This document shows positions 50,216 to 60,011 of a DNA stretch of 64,000 nt, piece by piece. The position numbers and the translations under genes were made by a program. Under the pieces are notes generated by a model, which saw nothing but the letters and a program-made list of their open reading frames with translations, was not told the DNA's origin and made no database searches. Origin of the DNA: Pseudomonas sp. GOM7 (lineage in GTDB: Bacteria > Pseudomonadota > Gammaproteobacteria > Pseudomonadales > Pseudomonadaceae); contig NZ_CP113519.1 in NCBI RefSeq assembly GCF_026723825.1, positions 3,348,001-3,412,000 of the forward strand. The letters are read 5' to 3'. The stretch's first letter is position 1. Each line of letters begins with the position of its first letter.

Positions 50216-51847
50216 ATGGACAAGAAATTCGCCTTGTATCCCCTCGCCATGTCCATCATGGCCTCGATGTCCCCTGGCGTTCAGGCGTTCCAGTTCGATA
50301 CCGCGGATCCTGATCTGCGCTTGCGCTGGGACAACACCCTCAAGTACAGCACCGCCAGCCGCCTCAAGGGCGCGTCCGATCAGCTCACCGCCCTTCCCAA
50401 CCATGACGACGGCGACCGCAATTTCAGCCGTGGGCTGATCTCCAACCGCTTCGACCTGCTCTCGGAGTTCGACGCCATCTACAAGAACGTCGGTGCCCGG
50501 GTGTCCGGGGCGGCGTGGTACGACAGCGTCTACAACGAGGGCAATGACAACGACTCCCCCGCCACCGCGAACGCCCTGTCGGTCGACCACGACGAATTCA
50601 CCCGTGCCACCGAAAAGCTGCACGGGCGCAAGGGTGAACTGCTCGATGCGTTCGTCTTCGCCCGCTTCAACCTGGGTGATGCCAAGGGTACGGTGCGCGC
50701 CGGCCGGCACGCGCTGGTCTGGGGGGAAAGCCTGTTCTTCGGCGCCAACGGCATCGCCGGCACCATGGCGCCCGTGGACGCGGTCAAGGCGGCCTCGGTG
50801 CCCAACACCCAGTTCAAGGAGCTGATCCGCCCCACCGAACAGTTCTCCGGGCAGTTGCAACTGACGCCCGACATATCCGTTGGCGCGTTCTACCAATGGC
50901 GCTGGGAAGAAACCCGCCTGCCCGCCTCGGGCAGCTACTTCTCGGTACTCGACACCATCGGCGAGGGCGCCGAGCGCCTGATCGCCGGGCCCAACCCGGT
51001 CATCCCCGGTGGCGAACCCCTGGCGTTCTTCCGCCAGCAGGACATGAAGGCCAAGGACTCCGGCCAGGGCGGTGTGCAGGTGCGCTTCCGCGCCGGTGAA
51101 ACCGACTTCGGCCTGTATGCCGTGCGCTACCACGACAAGACGCCGCAGATCTACATTCGCCCCGGCGCAGGCGCCCCCGACTTCGCCAGCGGGCGCCTGG
51201 GCACCTACCAATGGGTCTACCCGGAGAACATCCGCGCCTTCGGCGCCAGCGTCAGCCACACCTTCGGCGACTACAACCTCGCCGCGGAAATCTCCACCCG
51301 TCGCAACATGCCGCTGAGCAGCGATGGCGTGACCATCCTCGACGGCAGCGGCGACAACGCTGGCGATGCCCGCTACGCCGTCGGCAACACCCTGCACGCG
51401 CAGGTGTCCTGGTTGGCCACGCTCGGCCCGTCGTTCATCGCCAACGAGGCGGATTTCCTCGGTGAAGTGGCCTGGAACCGCGTGCTCGACGTGACCAAGA
51501 ACCGCCAGGCGCTCAACCCTCTGGCCGACCGCGATGCGGCAAACGTGCGCTTCGTCTACGAACCGCGCTATCGCCAGGTATTGCCCGGCATCGACCTGTC
51601 GGTGCCGGTCGGGCTGGGCTTCGGTATCGGCAACTCTGCGGTGGTCGGCGCCTTCAATGGCGACAAGGTGGGTGACCTCAGCATCGGTCTGACCGCCCTG
51701 TACCTCAACGAATGGCGAGCCGGCCTCACCTACACCCACTACTTCGGGCCGGCCGGTACCTCGGTGAACGAAGACAACCACATCACTTTCAAGCAATCGC
51801 TGAAGGATCGCGACTTCATCGCCCTGTCGATCCAGCGCACCTTCTGA
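50216..51847 (+). CDS. DUF1302 outer-membrane protein
   Basis: 543 residues: signal peptide 1-24 (..SPGVQA before FQFDTADPDLRLRWDNTLKYS), then a large beta-barrel ending '..LSIQRTF' with terminal Phe. DUF1302 proteins nearly always occur with DUF1329, as here, and are linked to traffic of hydrophobic compounds. GGAGGT 9 nt upstream; a TTGACA -35-like hexamer is at 50179. First gene of a four-gene operon. Confidence 0.93.
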   Translation: MDKKFALYPLAMSIMASMSPGVQAFQFDTADPDLRLRWDNTLKYSTASRLKGASDQLTALPNHDDGDRNFSRGLISNRFDLLSEFDAIYKNVGARVSGAAWYDSVYNEGNDNDSPATANALSVDHDEFTRATEKLHGRKGELLDAFVFARFNLGDAKGTVRAGRHALVWGESLFFGANGIAGTMAPVDAVKAASVPNTQFKELIRPTEQFSGQLQLTPDISVGAFYQWRWEETRLPASGSYFSVLDTIGEGAERLIAGPNPVIPGGEPLAFFRQQDMKAKDSGQGGVQVRFRAGETDFGLYAVRYHDKTPQIYIRPGAGAPDFASGRLGTYQWVYPENIRAFGASVSHTFGDYNLAAEISTRRNMPLSSDGVTILDGSGDNAGDARYAVGNTLHAQVSWLATLGPSFIANEADFLGEVAWNRVLDVTKNRQALNPLADRDAANVRFVYEPRYRQVLPGIDLSVPVGLGFGIGNSAVVGAFNGDKVGDLSIGLTALYLNEWRAGLTYTHYFGPAGTSVNEDNHITFKQSLKDRDFIALSIQRTF

Positions 51848-51862
51848 GCAGAGGAACCTTCC

Positions 51863-53215
51863 ATGACTCGTTTCTCCCTTTCCGTACTCAGCCTGCTCCT
51901 GCTGTGCGCTCAGCAGAGCATGGCCGCCGTGAGCGCAGAGCAAGCCGCCAAGCTGAATGGCGAACTGACCCCGCTCGGCGCCGAACGTGCCGGCAACGCC
52001 GATGGCAGCATTCCCGCCTGGAACGGCGGGCTGACCACGCCGATACCAGGCGACAAGCCCGGCGGGCGTCGCTCGGATCCGTTCAAGGACGAAAAGCCGC
52101 TGTTCACCATCGATGCCCGCAATGTGGCGCAATATGCCGACAAGCTGACCGACGGCACGCGCGCCATGCTGGCCAAGTACCCCGACAGCTATCGCCTGGA
52201 TGTGTATCAGACACACCGCACCGCCGCCGCGCCGCAATGGGTGTACGACAACACCCTGGCCAACGCGAGCCGGGCGAAGATCGATAACGACGTGGTGGTC
52301 GGCGCGTTTGGCGGCATCCCCTTCCCGATCCCCACCACTGGTGCCGAAGTGATGTGGAACCACCTGCTGCGCTGGCGCGCACCGACCGCTCGCTTCTACG
52401 CCACGGCCTATCAGCTCACCGCCGATGGTCGCGCCGTGCTCGCCAGCGATGCCAGCTCGGTTCAGCAAGTGCCTTACTACTTCCAGGACAGCAGCCTGGA
52501 GGAGTACGCCAAGTCCAACCTGTACTTCAATATCCGCGTCAACCTCTCCGCCCCGGCCATCCGCGCCGGTGAAGGCATCGTCGGCCGGCAGAACCTCGAT
52601 GCGGCCAAGGATCAGGCCTGGGTCTACCTGGTGGGCCAGCGCCGCGTGCGCAAGCTGCCCAATACCTGCTGCGACACACCGAGCCCGACCATGGCCGGCC
52701 TGATGAGCTTCGACGAGCTGGAAGTCTTCTCCGGCCGCCTGGATCGCTTCGACTGGAAGATCGTCGGCAAAGAGGAGAAGTACATCCCCTACAACGCCAA
52801 CAAACTGATGCAGCCGACCTCGGACAAGGACGTACTGAGCGCGCACCACCTCAACCCCGACCATGTGCGCTGGGAGCTGCATCGCGTGTGGGTCGTCGAG
52901 GCCACCCTGCGCAACGGCCAACGCCACCAGGCCGCACGCAGCCGCTACTACTGCGACGAAGACACCTGGACCTGCGTGCTGGGTGATCGCTGGGATGCCA
53001 ACGGCCAACTGTGGAAGACCACCTGGGGCCAGATCATGGTGATGCCAGAGCTGCCCGGTAACTTCATGTTCGCCTTCGGCTTCAACGATCTGCTCTCCGG
53101 CGCGGCCATGGTCGCCGGCCTGTACAACGAGAAACCGGTGCATTACGAACTGCTCGAGCGTATGCCGGATGTCGAATTCACCCCGGACGCCCTGGCCAAT
53201 GATGGCATTCGCTGA
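51863..53215 (+). CDS. DUF1329 periplasmic/outer-membrane lipoprotein-like protein
   Basis: 450 residues: signal peptide 1-21 (..QQSMA), 'LNGELTPLGAERAGNADGSIPAWNGGL' (the DUF1329 opening) and 'YYCDEDTWTCVLGDRWDANGQLWKT'. The fold is thought to be LolB-like and to carry lipids; no lipobox cysteine follows this signal. 15 bp after the DUF1302 gene. Confidence 0.93.
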   Translation: MTRFSLSVLSLLLLCAQQSMAAVSAEQAAKLNGELTPLGAERAGNADGSIPAWNGGLTTPIPGDKPGGRRSDPFKDEKPLFTIDARNVAQYADKLTDGTRAMLAKYPDSYRLDVYQTHRTAAAPQWVYDNTLANASRAKIDNDVVVGAFGGIPFPIPTTGAEVMWNHLLRWRAPTARFYATAYQLTADGRAVLASDASSVQQVPYYFQDSSLEEYAKSNLYFNIRVNLSAPAIRAGEGIVGRQNLDAAKDQAWVYLVGQRRVRKLPNTCCDTPSPTMAGLMSFDELEVFSGRLDRFDWKIVGKEEKYIPYNANKLMQPTSDKDVLSAHHLNPDHVRWELHRVWVVEATLRNGQRHQAARSRYYCDEDTWTCVLGDRWDANGQLWKTTWGQIMVMPELPGNFMFAFGFNDLLSGAAMVAGLYNEKPVHYELLERMPDVEFTPDALANDGIR

Positions 53216-53256
53216 CCATCTACTCGCCATCCGCGACAGCATTACGGAGCGCGCTC

Positions 53257-54333
53257 ATGAACACCCCTAGTCAACCTTCGCGTGGCACGCAGGGACGCTG
53301 GCAGTGCTCACTGCTGGCGCTCTGCCTGTGCCTGGCCGGCGCGGCGCAGGCCGAACCGGTCGGCGCCGCGCTGGATCGGCCGGCCTTGGCCACGGTCAAC
53401 CCGGCGCACAGCTACCTGCTGGGCATCGCCCAGGCCGGTCAGCGCCTGGTGGCCGTCGGCGAGCGCGGCCTCATCGTGCTTTCCGACGACCAGGGGGCGA
53501 CCTGGCGACAGGCGCCCTCTCCGGTCAGTGTCACCCTGACGGCCGTGCGCTTCGCCGATGCCGAGCACGGCTATGCCGTCGGGCATGGCGGCAGCGTGCT
53601 GGTCAGCCAGGATGGCGGTGCGAGCTGGACAGCCAGCCTCGATGGCCGTCGCGTTGCGACGACGCTACTGGCGGCAGCGCAGGCGCAAGGTAACCCGCGC
53701 GCGATTGCCGAAGCCCAGCGTCTGGTCGAGGACGGCCCGGACAAACCCTTTCTCGACCTCTGGGTAAAGGATCCACTCAATGCCTATGTGGTCGGTGCCT
53801 ACGGCCTGGCCCTGCACACCCGCGATGGCGGCAAGAGCTGGCAGCCCTGGCTGCAGCGCAGCGCCAACCCCGGCGGTTTGCACCTCAATGCCATCCGCAG
53901 CCGTGGCCAGCGCGTGGTCATCGCCGGGGAACAGGGCCTGGTGCTGCTCTCCGAGGACGGCGGCGCCAGCTTCAACCCAATCGAGACGCCCTACTCCGGC
54001 AGCTTCTTCACCCTCGAACTGCCGGCCGATGGTTCGATCGTGCTCGCCGGCCTGCGTGGCAATGCGCTGCGCAGCGCTGACGGCGGCGCGAGCTGGAGCC
54101 CGCTCGCCTCACCCGTGGAGGCCTCGATCACCGCCTCGGCACTACAGGCCGATGGCAAGCCGATCTTCGTCAACCAGGCCGGCATGCTCCTGCGCGAGCA
54201 AGGCGGCCGCCTGCTGCCGAGCAACCGCCAGCCGCTGCCGCCCCTCAACAACCTGCTGCCCATTGCACAGGCCGATATCGTCCTGGTGAGCGGAGAAGGT
54301 GTCAGTGTGCTGAATGCTGGAGACGTGAAGTGA
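53257..54333 (+). CDS. YCF48-type beta-propeller protein
   Basis: 358 residues: signal peptide 1-32 (..GAAQA), then repeated blades with BNR/YCF48 motifs (SDDQGATWRQ, SQDGGASWTA, TRDGGKSWQP, SEDGGASFNP, SADGGASWSP). It probably acts as a periplasmic adaptor for the MMPL transporter whose start it overlaps by 4 nt (GTGA). Confidence 0.92.
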   Translation: MNTPSQPSRGTQGRWQCSLLALCLCLAGAAQAEPVGAALDRPALATVNPAHSYLLGIAQAGQRLVAVGERGLIVLSDDQGATWRQAPSPVSVTLTAVRFADAEHGYAVGHGGSVLVSQDGGASWTASLDGRRVATTLLAAAQAQGNPRAIAEAQRLVEDGPDKPFLDLWVKDPLNAYVVGAYGLALHTRDGGKSWQPWLQRSANPGGLHLNAIRSRGQRVVIAGEQGLVLLSEDGGASFNPIETPYSGSFFTLELPADGSIVLAGLRGNALRSADGGASWSPLASPVEASITASALQADGKPIFVNQAGMLLREQGGRLLPSNRQPLPPLNNLLPIAQADIVLVSGEGVSVLNAGDVK

Positions 54334-56753
54334 ACAATGCGCCAACAGACCTGGCGGAAGCTTCCGCTGACTTCGATCCGCGCTCGGGCTCGTTGCTCGA
54401 GCGCCTGCTGTTCAACCACCGTCTGCTGGTGGTGCTCCTATGCGCCATCACCACCGGGCTGCTGGCCTGGCAAACCACCAAGCTGGAGCTCAATGCCAGC
54501 TTCGAGAAGACCATTCCCACCGAGCATCCCTACATCCAGGTGTTTCAGCACTATCAGAGCCAACTGACCGGGCTGGGCAACTCGGTGCGCATCGCCGTGC
54601 AGAACCCGGCCGGCGACATCTATGACCCGAACTACCTCGACGCCCTGCGTCGCCTGTCGGACGCCATCTTCCTGCTGCCGGGGGTCGACCGCGTCAACAT
54701 GAAATCCCTGTGGACGCCCTCGACCCGCTGGACTGGCGTGACCGAAGACGGCCTCGAGGGCGGCTCGGTCATCCCCAATGGCTACGATGGCAGCCCGGCC
54801 AGCCTGGAACAGCTACGCGCCAACATCGCCCGCTCCGGCGAAATCGGCCAGTTGGTGGCCGTCAACGCCCGCTCCACGGTGATCTACGTACCGCTGCTGG
54901 CCAAGGACAGCAACGGCCAGCCGCTGAACTACGCAACCTTCGCCAACCAGCTCGAACAGTTGCGCCAGCAGTACGAAGGCGAAGGCCTGAGCATCCATAT
55001 CACCGGCTTCGCCAAGATCGTCGGCGACCTGATCGACGGGGTACGCGCGGTGCTGGTGTTCTTCGCTATCGCCGTGCTGATCGCCACACTCACCCTGTTC
55101 TGGTACACCCGCTGCATACGCTCGACCCTGCTGGTGGTCACCGCCTCCCTGGTGGCAGTGGTGTGGCAACTGGGGCTGCTGCCGACGCTGGGCTACTCGC
55201 TCGACCCCTATTCGATCCTGGTGCCCTTCCTGGTCTTCGCCATCGGCATGAGCCACGGCGCACAGAAGATGAACGGCATCATGCAGGACATCGGTCGTGG
55301 CGTGCCCAAGCTGCTGGCGGCGCGCTTCACCTTCCGCCGCCTGTTCCTGGCCGGCATGACCGCCCTGCTGGCCGACGCAGTGGGTTTCGCGGTGCTGCTG
55401 GTAATCGATATCCAGGTCATCCGTGAGCTGGCCATCGCCGCCTCCATCGGTGTCGCGGTGCTGATTTTCACCAACCTCATCCTGCTGCCGATTCTGCTCT
55501 CCTACACCGGCGTCAGCGCTCGCGCCGCAGCGCGCAGTCTGCGTAGCGAGCAGGCCGATGCGCGTGGCGAGCGCAAGCACCGGCTGTGGTCGTTCCTCGA
55601 TCGGTTCACCCGCCGCCCCCTGGCCAGCGTGGCCGTGGCAGGCGCGCTGCTGATCGGCGCTGGCGGTTTCATCGTCAGCACCCACCTGAAGATCGGCGAC
55701 CTGGATCCGGGCGCGCCGGAACTGCGCGCCGACAGCCGCTACAACCGCGACGTGGCCTTCATGAACGCCAACTATGGCGCCTCCAGCGATGTGCTGGCGG
55801 TACTGGTGAGCACCCCGGACGGCCAGTGCGCGCAGTACGACATCCTCAACCGGCTCGATGCCCTGGAATGGCAACTGCGCCAGCTCCCAGTCGTGGAATC
55901 GACCCAGTCGCTGGCCCTGCTCAACCGCCGCATGATGGTCGGCCTGAGTGAAGCGAACCCCAAGTGGTACGAGTTCATGCCCAACCAGGGCATGCTCAAC
56001 TCGGTCGCCGCCAGCGCCCCACGTGGCCTGTACAACGATGGCTGCAGCCTGCTGACGCTGTACATCTACCTGCGCGACCACAAGGCCGACACCCTGACCG
56101 GTGTGGTCGAGCATGTTGCCGCGTTCGCAAGGGCCAATGACACAGCCGACGCGAAATTCCTGCTGGCCGCCGGCAACGCCGGCATCGAGGCAGCGACCAA
56201 CATCGTGGTCAAGGAAGCCTGGTGGCAGATGCTGTTGCTGGTGTACGCCGCCGTGGCGCTGCTCAGCCTGATCACCTTCCGCTCCTGGCGCGCGGTACTG
56301 GTGGCCGTGCTGCCGCTGATGCTGACCTCGGTGCTGGCCGAGGCGCTGATGGTGCTGCTGGGCATGGGCGTGAAGGTGGCGACCCTGCCGGTGATCGCCC
56401 TCGGCGTAGGCATCGGCATCGACTATGCGCTGTACATCCTCTCGGTGACGCTGGCGCAGTTGCGCGCGGGCAAGAGCCTGTCGGAGGCCTACTACCGCGC
56501 CCTGCTGTTCACCGGCAAGGTGGTGATGCTGACCGGCGTGACGCTGGCCATCGGCGTGATCACCTGGGTGCTGAGCCCGATCAAGTTCCAGGCCGACATG
56601 GGCCTGCTGCTGGCCTTCATGTTCCTCTGGAACATGCTCGGTGCCCTGATTCTCCTCCCTGCCCTGGCGCACTTCCTGCTGAGGCCGGAGCGGCTCGCCA
56701 CAGCCTCGCGCGAGCAGTCGGCACCTGCCAACCTGGCATCTGCAACCCGCTGA
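54330..56753 (+). CDS. RND/MMPL-family transporter
   Basis: 807 residues, two six-helix repeats each preceded by a large periplasmic loop; N-terminal helix at about 29-48; second repeat carries 'VIALGVGIGIDYALYILS', where Asp serves the proton relay. Hopanoid/lipid or sterol exporters (HpnN, MmpL) share this plan. With DUF1302, DUF1329 and YCF48 it may form a cross-envelope system for a hydrophobic substrate. GTG start. Confidence 0.92.
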   Translation: MNNAPTDLAEASADFDPRSGSLLERLLFNHRLLVVLLCAITTGLLAWQTTKLELNASFEKTIPTEHPYIQVFQHYQSQLTGLGNSVRIAVQNPAGDIYDPNYLDALRRLSDAIFLLPGVDRVNMKSLWTPSTRWTGVTEDGLEGGSVIPNGYDGSPASLEQLRANIARSGEIGQLVAVNARSTVIYVPLLAKDSNGQPLNYATFANQLEQLRQQYEGEGLSIHITGFAKIVGDLIDGVRAVLVFFAIAVLIATLTLFWYTRCIRSTLLVVTASLVAVVWQLGLLPTLGYSLDPYSILVPFLVFAIGMSHGAQKMNGIMQDIGRGVPKLLAARFTFRRLFLAGMTALLADAVGFAVLLVIDIQVIRELAIAASIGVAVLIFTNLILLPILLSYTGVSARAAARSLRSEQADARGERKHRLWSFLDRFTRRPLASVAVAGALLIGAGGFIVSTHLKIGDLDPGAPELRADSRYNRDVAFMNANYGASSDVLAVLVSTPDGQCAQYDILNRLDALEWQLRQLPVVESTQSLALLNRRMMVGLSEANPKWYEFMPNQGMLNSVAASAPRGLYNDGCSLLTLYIYLRDHKADTLTGVVEHVAAFARANDTADAKFLLAAGNAGIEAATNIVVKEAWWQMLLLVYAAVALLSLITFRSWRAVLVAVLPLMLTSVLAEALMVLLGMGVKVATLPVIALGVGIGIDYALYILSVTLAQLRAGKSLSEAYYRALLFTGKVVMLTGVTLAIGVITWVLSPIKFQADMGLLLAFMFLWNMLGALILLPALAHFLLRPERLATASREQSAPANLASATR

Positions 56754-56793
56754 AATCGGCCTGAACGCAGCGCCGACACCCGCCGCAACCACA

Positions 56794-56815
56794 AAGGCGC
56801 CCATCAGGGCGCCTT
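56794..56815 (+). terminator. Terminator of the DUF1302-MMPL operon
   Basis: AAGGCGCCC-ATCA-GGGCGCCTT, a perfect 9-bp stem 41 bp after the transporter stop. The rest of 56754-56963 is non-coding. Confidence 0.8.
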
Positions 56816-56963
56816 CGTGCATGGGTCGCTGGCAACACGAACAAACGGGTCGTGCTGTCTTGATGGGGTACGCCTGGCAGGCGGAGACGGTTCGCAAACC
56901 AGCGGGATCGATCCCCTGCCACTACGCAGGGCATAGCGGCAGGCATGACGTCAGTCGGGCTTG

Positions 56964-57250
56964 CTAGGGTCTGTTGACGTTTCGCTCGCGGCCGCGACGG
57001 AGCCAGTTTTTGCGCGGAGCTAGGCGCGAGACGCGAAGTTTGGTCGCCCAAATGAGCCGTTGAGCAACAACGATCCGCGCAAAAACTGGCCCGTCCCTTC
57101 GGGTTGCGCGGCAAATTGCGCCATGCGTCGTTGCGGGATTTGGCAAGGGAACGACCATTACCTGCATCCCGCGCCTCGCGGAACGCCGCCCGGCCATGGC
57201 GCAATTTGGCGCAGCAACGCGGTTCGCGCCGAAACGTCAACAGCCCCTAG
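56964..57250. mobile_element. MITE-like inverted-repeat element (287 bp)
   Basis: Terminal inverted repeats of 21 bp matching at 20 positions: CTAGGGTCTGTTGACGTTTC on the left, CTAGGGGCTGTTGACGTTTC as the complement of the right. Inside are two more perfect inverted repeats: 16 bp (57002-57017 with 57075-57090) and 14 bp (57112-57125 with 57195-57208). No coding capacity. The right end overlaps the last codons of the chemoreceptor gene. The CTAG at both tips may be a target duplication. Confidence 0.85.
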
Positions 57251-58238
57251 GTGAGGACTGGGTACGCGCCAGCATCGCCTGAATTTCCTGGGTGGCCTGA
57301 CGCGTGTTCTGCGCCAGCTTCTTCACCTCGTCAGCGACCACCGAGAAGCCGCGCCCCACCTCGCCGGCGCGAGCCGCTTCTATCGCTGCGTTGAGTGCCA
57401 GCAGGTTGGTCTGCTCGGCGATGCCCTTGATCACGCTGACCACTTGGGCGATCTGCCCGTAGGTGTCCTGGTTGTGCTGCAGCATGCGTTCATGGGCGGC
57501 CTGGGCGTTACGCTCATCGGAGATGTCGCGCACCGCCCCGATCACCCGATAGAGCCGCCCCTGCTCATCGCGCACCGAACGCCCGCGCTCCCGGAACCAG
57601 ATGTAGCCGCGCGTCTTGTGACGCATCAGGTACTCGATCACGTACTCGCCACTGCCGGCCGGATCGACGATCTCTCGCTCGAACAGGCTGGCGATGGCCC
57701 CGAGGTGATCCGGATGAATGAGCCCGGCCTGACTTTCCAGGCCATCCGGCAATTCGTCGCGGCTGTATCCCGTCAATGCACGGAACTGGTTGGAGATGCG
57801 CATGCTGCTGGCGGGATGGTCGATACGCCCATCGACCACGATGAAATCCCAATAACCTTCGGTCAGCGTCGACTGTGCAAGCTCCCACACTCGCGCCTCC
57901 TGCTGGCAATGCTGCAATGCCTGCTGCTGCTCATGGCACTGGCCATGCAGCGCTTCCAGTTCCAGCGCCTGGCGCTGCACCTGCTCCTGCAACTGGCGCT
58001 CGCGAACGGTGGCCTGTTGCTGCGCCTCGGCTTGCGCATCGATCTGCGCCTGCAAACGCGCTTGCTGCTCCTGAAGCTGGCGCAGGTGAGCAGCGACTCG
58101 CGCCAGCGCATCGTTCAAACGGGGCTGCTCGGCCAATATTGGCGAACGAACTGCGGAAAGCTCCGCGCCCTGGCCCAAGGCCTCGAGCTGTTGCCCCAGC
58201 GCCTCGGCGATATCACGGCCTCGATCACGAAAGAACAT
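57237..58238 (-). pseudogene. PAS-domain methyl-accepting chemoreceptor, truncated by the MITE
   Basis: 333 codons from the ATG at 58238 (GGGAG upstream). Glu/Gln/Arg-rich coiled coil (about 45-115), PAS with PAC (about 120-250), then the start of an MCP signalling domain ('[41 protein letters not shown]'). It stops after '[15 protein letters not shown]': the last codons and the TGA come from the terminal repeat of the inserted element. The hairpin tip is present but the return half of the signalling coiled coil is missing, so CheA signalling is probably lost. No soluble remnant is seen beyond the element. Confidence 0.75.
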
Positions 58239-58277
58239 AACGGCTACTCCCGCCAGGTTGTCGATACTCAGCGATAA

Positions 58278-58319
58278 CGCACTACGCAAGGTCAACTGAC
58301 GCTGACCTTGCGTAGTGCG
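58278..58319. repeat. Perfect 17-bp stem hairpin
   Basis: CGCACTACGCAAGGTCA-N8-complement, between the permease stop and the chemoreceptor start. Probably a terminator or RNA-stability hairpin for the permease transcript; no T-run. Confidence 0.75.
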
Positions 58320-58364
58320 GGCGCGTCATCCGCCACGCCTTGTCGAAAGCGTGGCGCGGAGCAT

Positions 58365-59768
58365 CTAGCCGAGGTCGGGTTTGAACAACGGGCGCTTCAT
58401 GTAGAGCTTGACCCAGAGCAGCGCGATGACGCTGACCAGTAGCAGGATGGCGCCGAGGATCTTGTAGACCAGCACGGTCATCTCCGGCGACGGCGAGTTG
58501 TTCAGCGCAACGTAGAGCATGGCGCCGATGCCGATGATCTGCGGCAGCGGGTAGAACGGCGTCTTGAAGGGGCGCGGCTGGTGCGGCAGGCGGCGGCGCA
58601 GTACCAGCACGTCGATATGCGCCACCACGTAGGCGAGCAGCCAACTGGTCGATGCGGCGATCACCAGCGGAATCAGCGAGTCGATGTCCATCAGCACCAA
58701 CGGGATGGCAATGATCACGGCCATGAACAGGATGCCCACCCAAGGCGTGCCGAAGCGCTGGCTGGTGATCTTCATCTGCGGAAAGGCCTGCCCGTTCTCG
58801 GCCATGCCCTGCAGCATGCGCGGCACGGCCGCCAGTACAGTGTTGACGGTACTGCAGGTGGCGGTCACCGCCATCACGGCGGCGATGATCAGGCCAGCCT
58901 TGCCGAATACCGCATTGGCATAGTCCAGGTAAGGCAGCGGCGAGCCGGTGAGCGTTTCCACATTCAGGTAGTAGGTCGCACCCCAGACGAACAGCAGGAA
59001 GATCCCCAGCATGGCGCACAGCGACAGCATCATCGCGCGCGGGATATTGCGCTGTGGGTTGTCCACTTCGTTGATCATCGGGCAGATGAACTCCACCCCC
59101 ACCATCAGCCACATGGCCATGGCGATCAGGCCGATGAAGCTGCCATCGAGGATCGGTTCGAGGCTCAGGCTCACCGGCGTGCCGCTGACTGCGACATGGG
59201 GCTCCACCGCGCCGCTGACCGCGCACAGACCGATCAGGATCAGCGCCGTCACCAGGATGAACGACAGCAGGTTCTGCACCCTGGCGAACACGTCTGCGCC
59301 GAGGATGTTGGTCACCACCAGCACGCCAAGCACCAGAAATGGCAGCAGCAGCGGCGGGAACATGCCGGGCAGCAGCTCGCCGATGATGGCATCGACCAGA
59401 AACATCTCCACCGGCAGGGCCAGCATGGCCACCACCACGTAGCCGGCGAACACCGCGACGATGGCCGGGAAGTGGCCGATGGCCTTTTGCGTATAGGTCG
59501 CCAGCGTCCCTTCCTGGGGAAACATCAAGGACAATTCGGCAAAGCTCATGGCGTTGAATTGCGCCAGGACGAAAGCGACGATAAGCGCGGCGATGAAGCC
59601 CATGCCGCCGATACCGATGCCTTGCGTGGCAGTGATCATCGAGCCCTGCACGATCACCAGGCCGACGCAGATCGCCATCATGGTGATGAAACCGAGTTTC
59701 TTGTGCTGCATGAAAGTGCTGCTCCCCGCCGGCATCGCGGCAATGTCAGGGGCGTTGGTCTTGTTCAT
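58365..59768 (-). CDS. APC-family amino acid/amine permease
   Basis: 467 residues, about twelve membrane helices; the 'GFITMMAICVGLVIVQGSMITATQGIG' unwound helix 1 and 'SFAELSLMFPQEGTLATYTQKAIG' are typical APC substrate-site elements. Closest in feel to GABA/ethanolamine/putrescine permeases. Start MNKTNAPDIA at 59768, GGGAG 10 nt upstream. Could import the amine used by the oxidase at 47-48 kb. Confidence 0.9.
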   Translation of the reverse strand: MNKTNAPDIAAMPAGSSTFMQHKKLGFITMMAICVGLVIVQGSMITATQGIGIGGMGFIAALIVAFVLAQFNAMSFAELSLMFPQEGTLATYTQKAIGHFPAIVAVFAGYVVVAMLALPVEMFLVDAIIGELLPGMFPPLLLPFLVLGVLVVTNILGADVFARVQNLLSFILVTALILIGLCAVSGAVEPHVAVSGTPVSLSLEPILDGSFIGLIAMAMWLMVGVEFICPMINEVDNPQRNIPRAMMLSLCAMLGIFLLFVWGATYYLNVETLTGSPLPYLDYANAVFGKAGLIIAAVMAVTATCSTVNTVLAAVPRMLQGMAENGQAFPQMKITSQRFGTPWVGILFMAVIIAIPLVLMDIDSLIPLVIAASTSWLLAYVVAHIDVLVLRRRLPHQPRPFKTPFYPLPQIIGIGAMLYVALNNSPSPEMTVLVYKILGAILLLVSVIALLWVKLYMKRPLFKPDLG

Positions 59769-59951
59769 TCTCTTGTTCTCCCGCTCGGGCCTTGCAGCCC
59801 AGTGGTGCCCATGGATATGACGTCGGGCGCGTGCCTCGTCGGCTATCACTGTGCTACTGCGTGAAGGTGAATGCTTGCACCAGGCTGCCGTAGCCTTGCC
59901 CCCGCGTGTCAGGGCAGCACATTTCACACGGAGCAAGGCCATGAACACATA

Positions 59952-59988
59952 CAAAAAACCGGCCCTCGGGAGCATGCCCGGGGCCGGT
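59952..59988 (-). terminator. Terminator of the flavin reductase gene
   Basis: ACCGGCCC...GGGCCGGT stem with nested CGGG/CCCG; on the minus strand it is followed by TTTTTT. Lies 24 bp after the reductase stop, in the 243-bp gap before the permease promoter. Confidence 0.85.
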
Positions 59989-60011
59989 CAGAGAAAGCCT
60001 TGTGCAGCCGA

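Noticed and set aside
50153..53242. 1029-codon open frame on the minus strand
   Set aside because: Exactly antisense to the DUF1302 and DUF1329 genes, Val/Gly/His-rich, no family features; a product of high GC at third positions.
54813..56897. 694-codon minus-strand open frame
   Set aside because: Antisense to the MMPL transporter; Gln/His/Gly-rich with no domain.
58282..59226. Minus-strand 314-codon frame
   Set aside because: Shifted-frame shadow of the APC permease.
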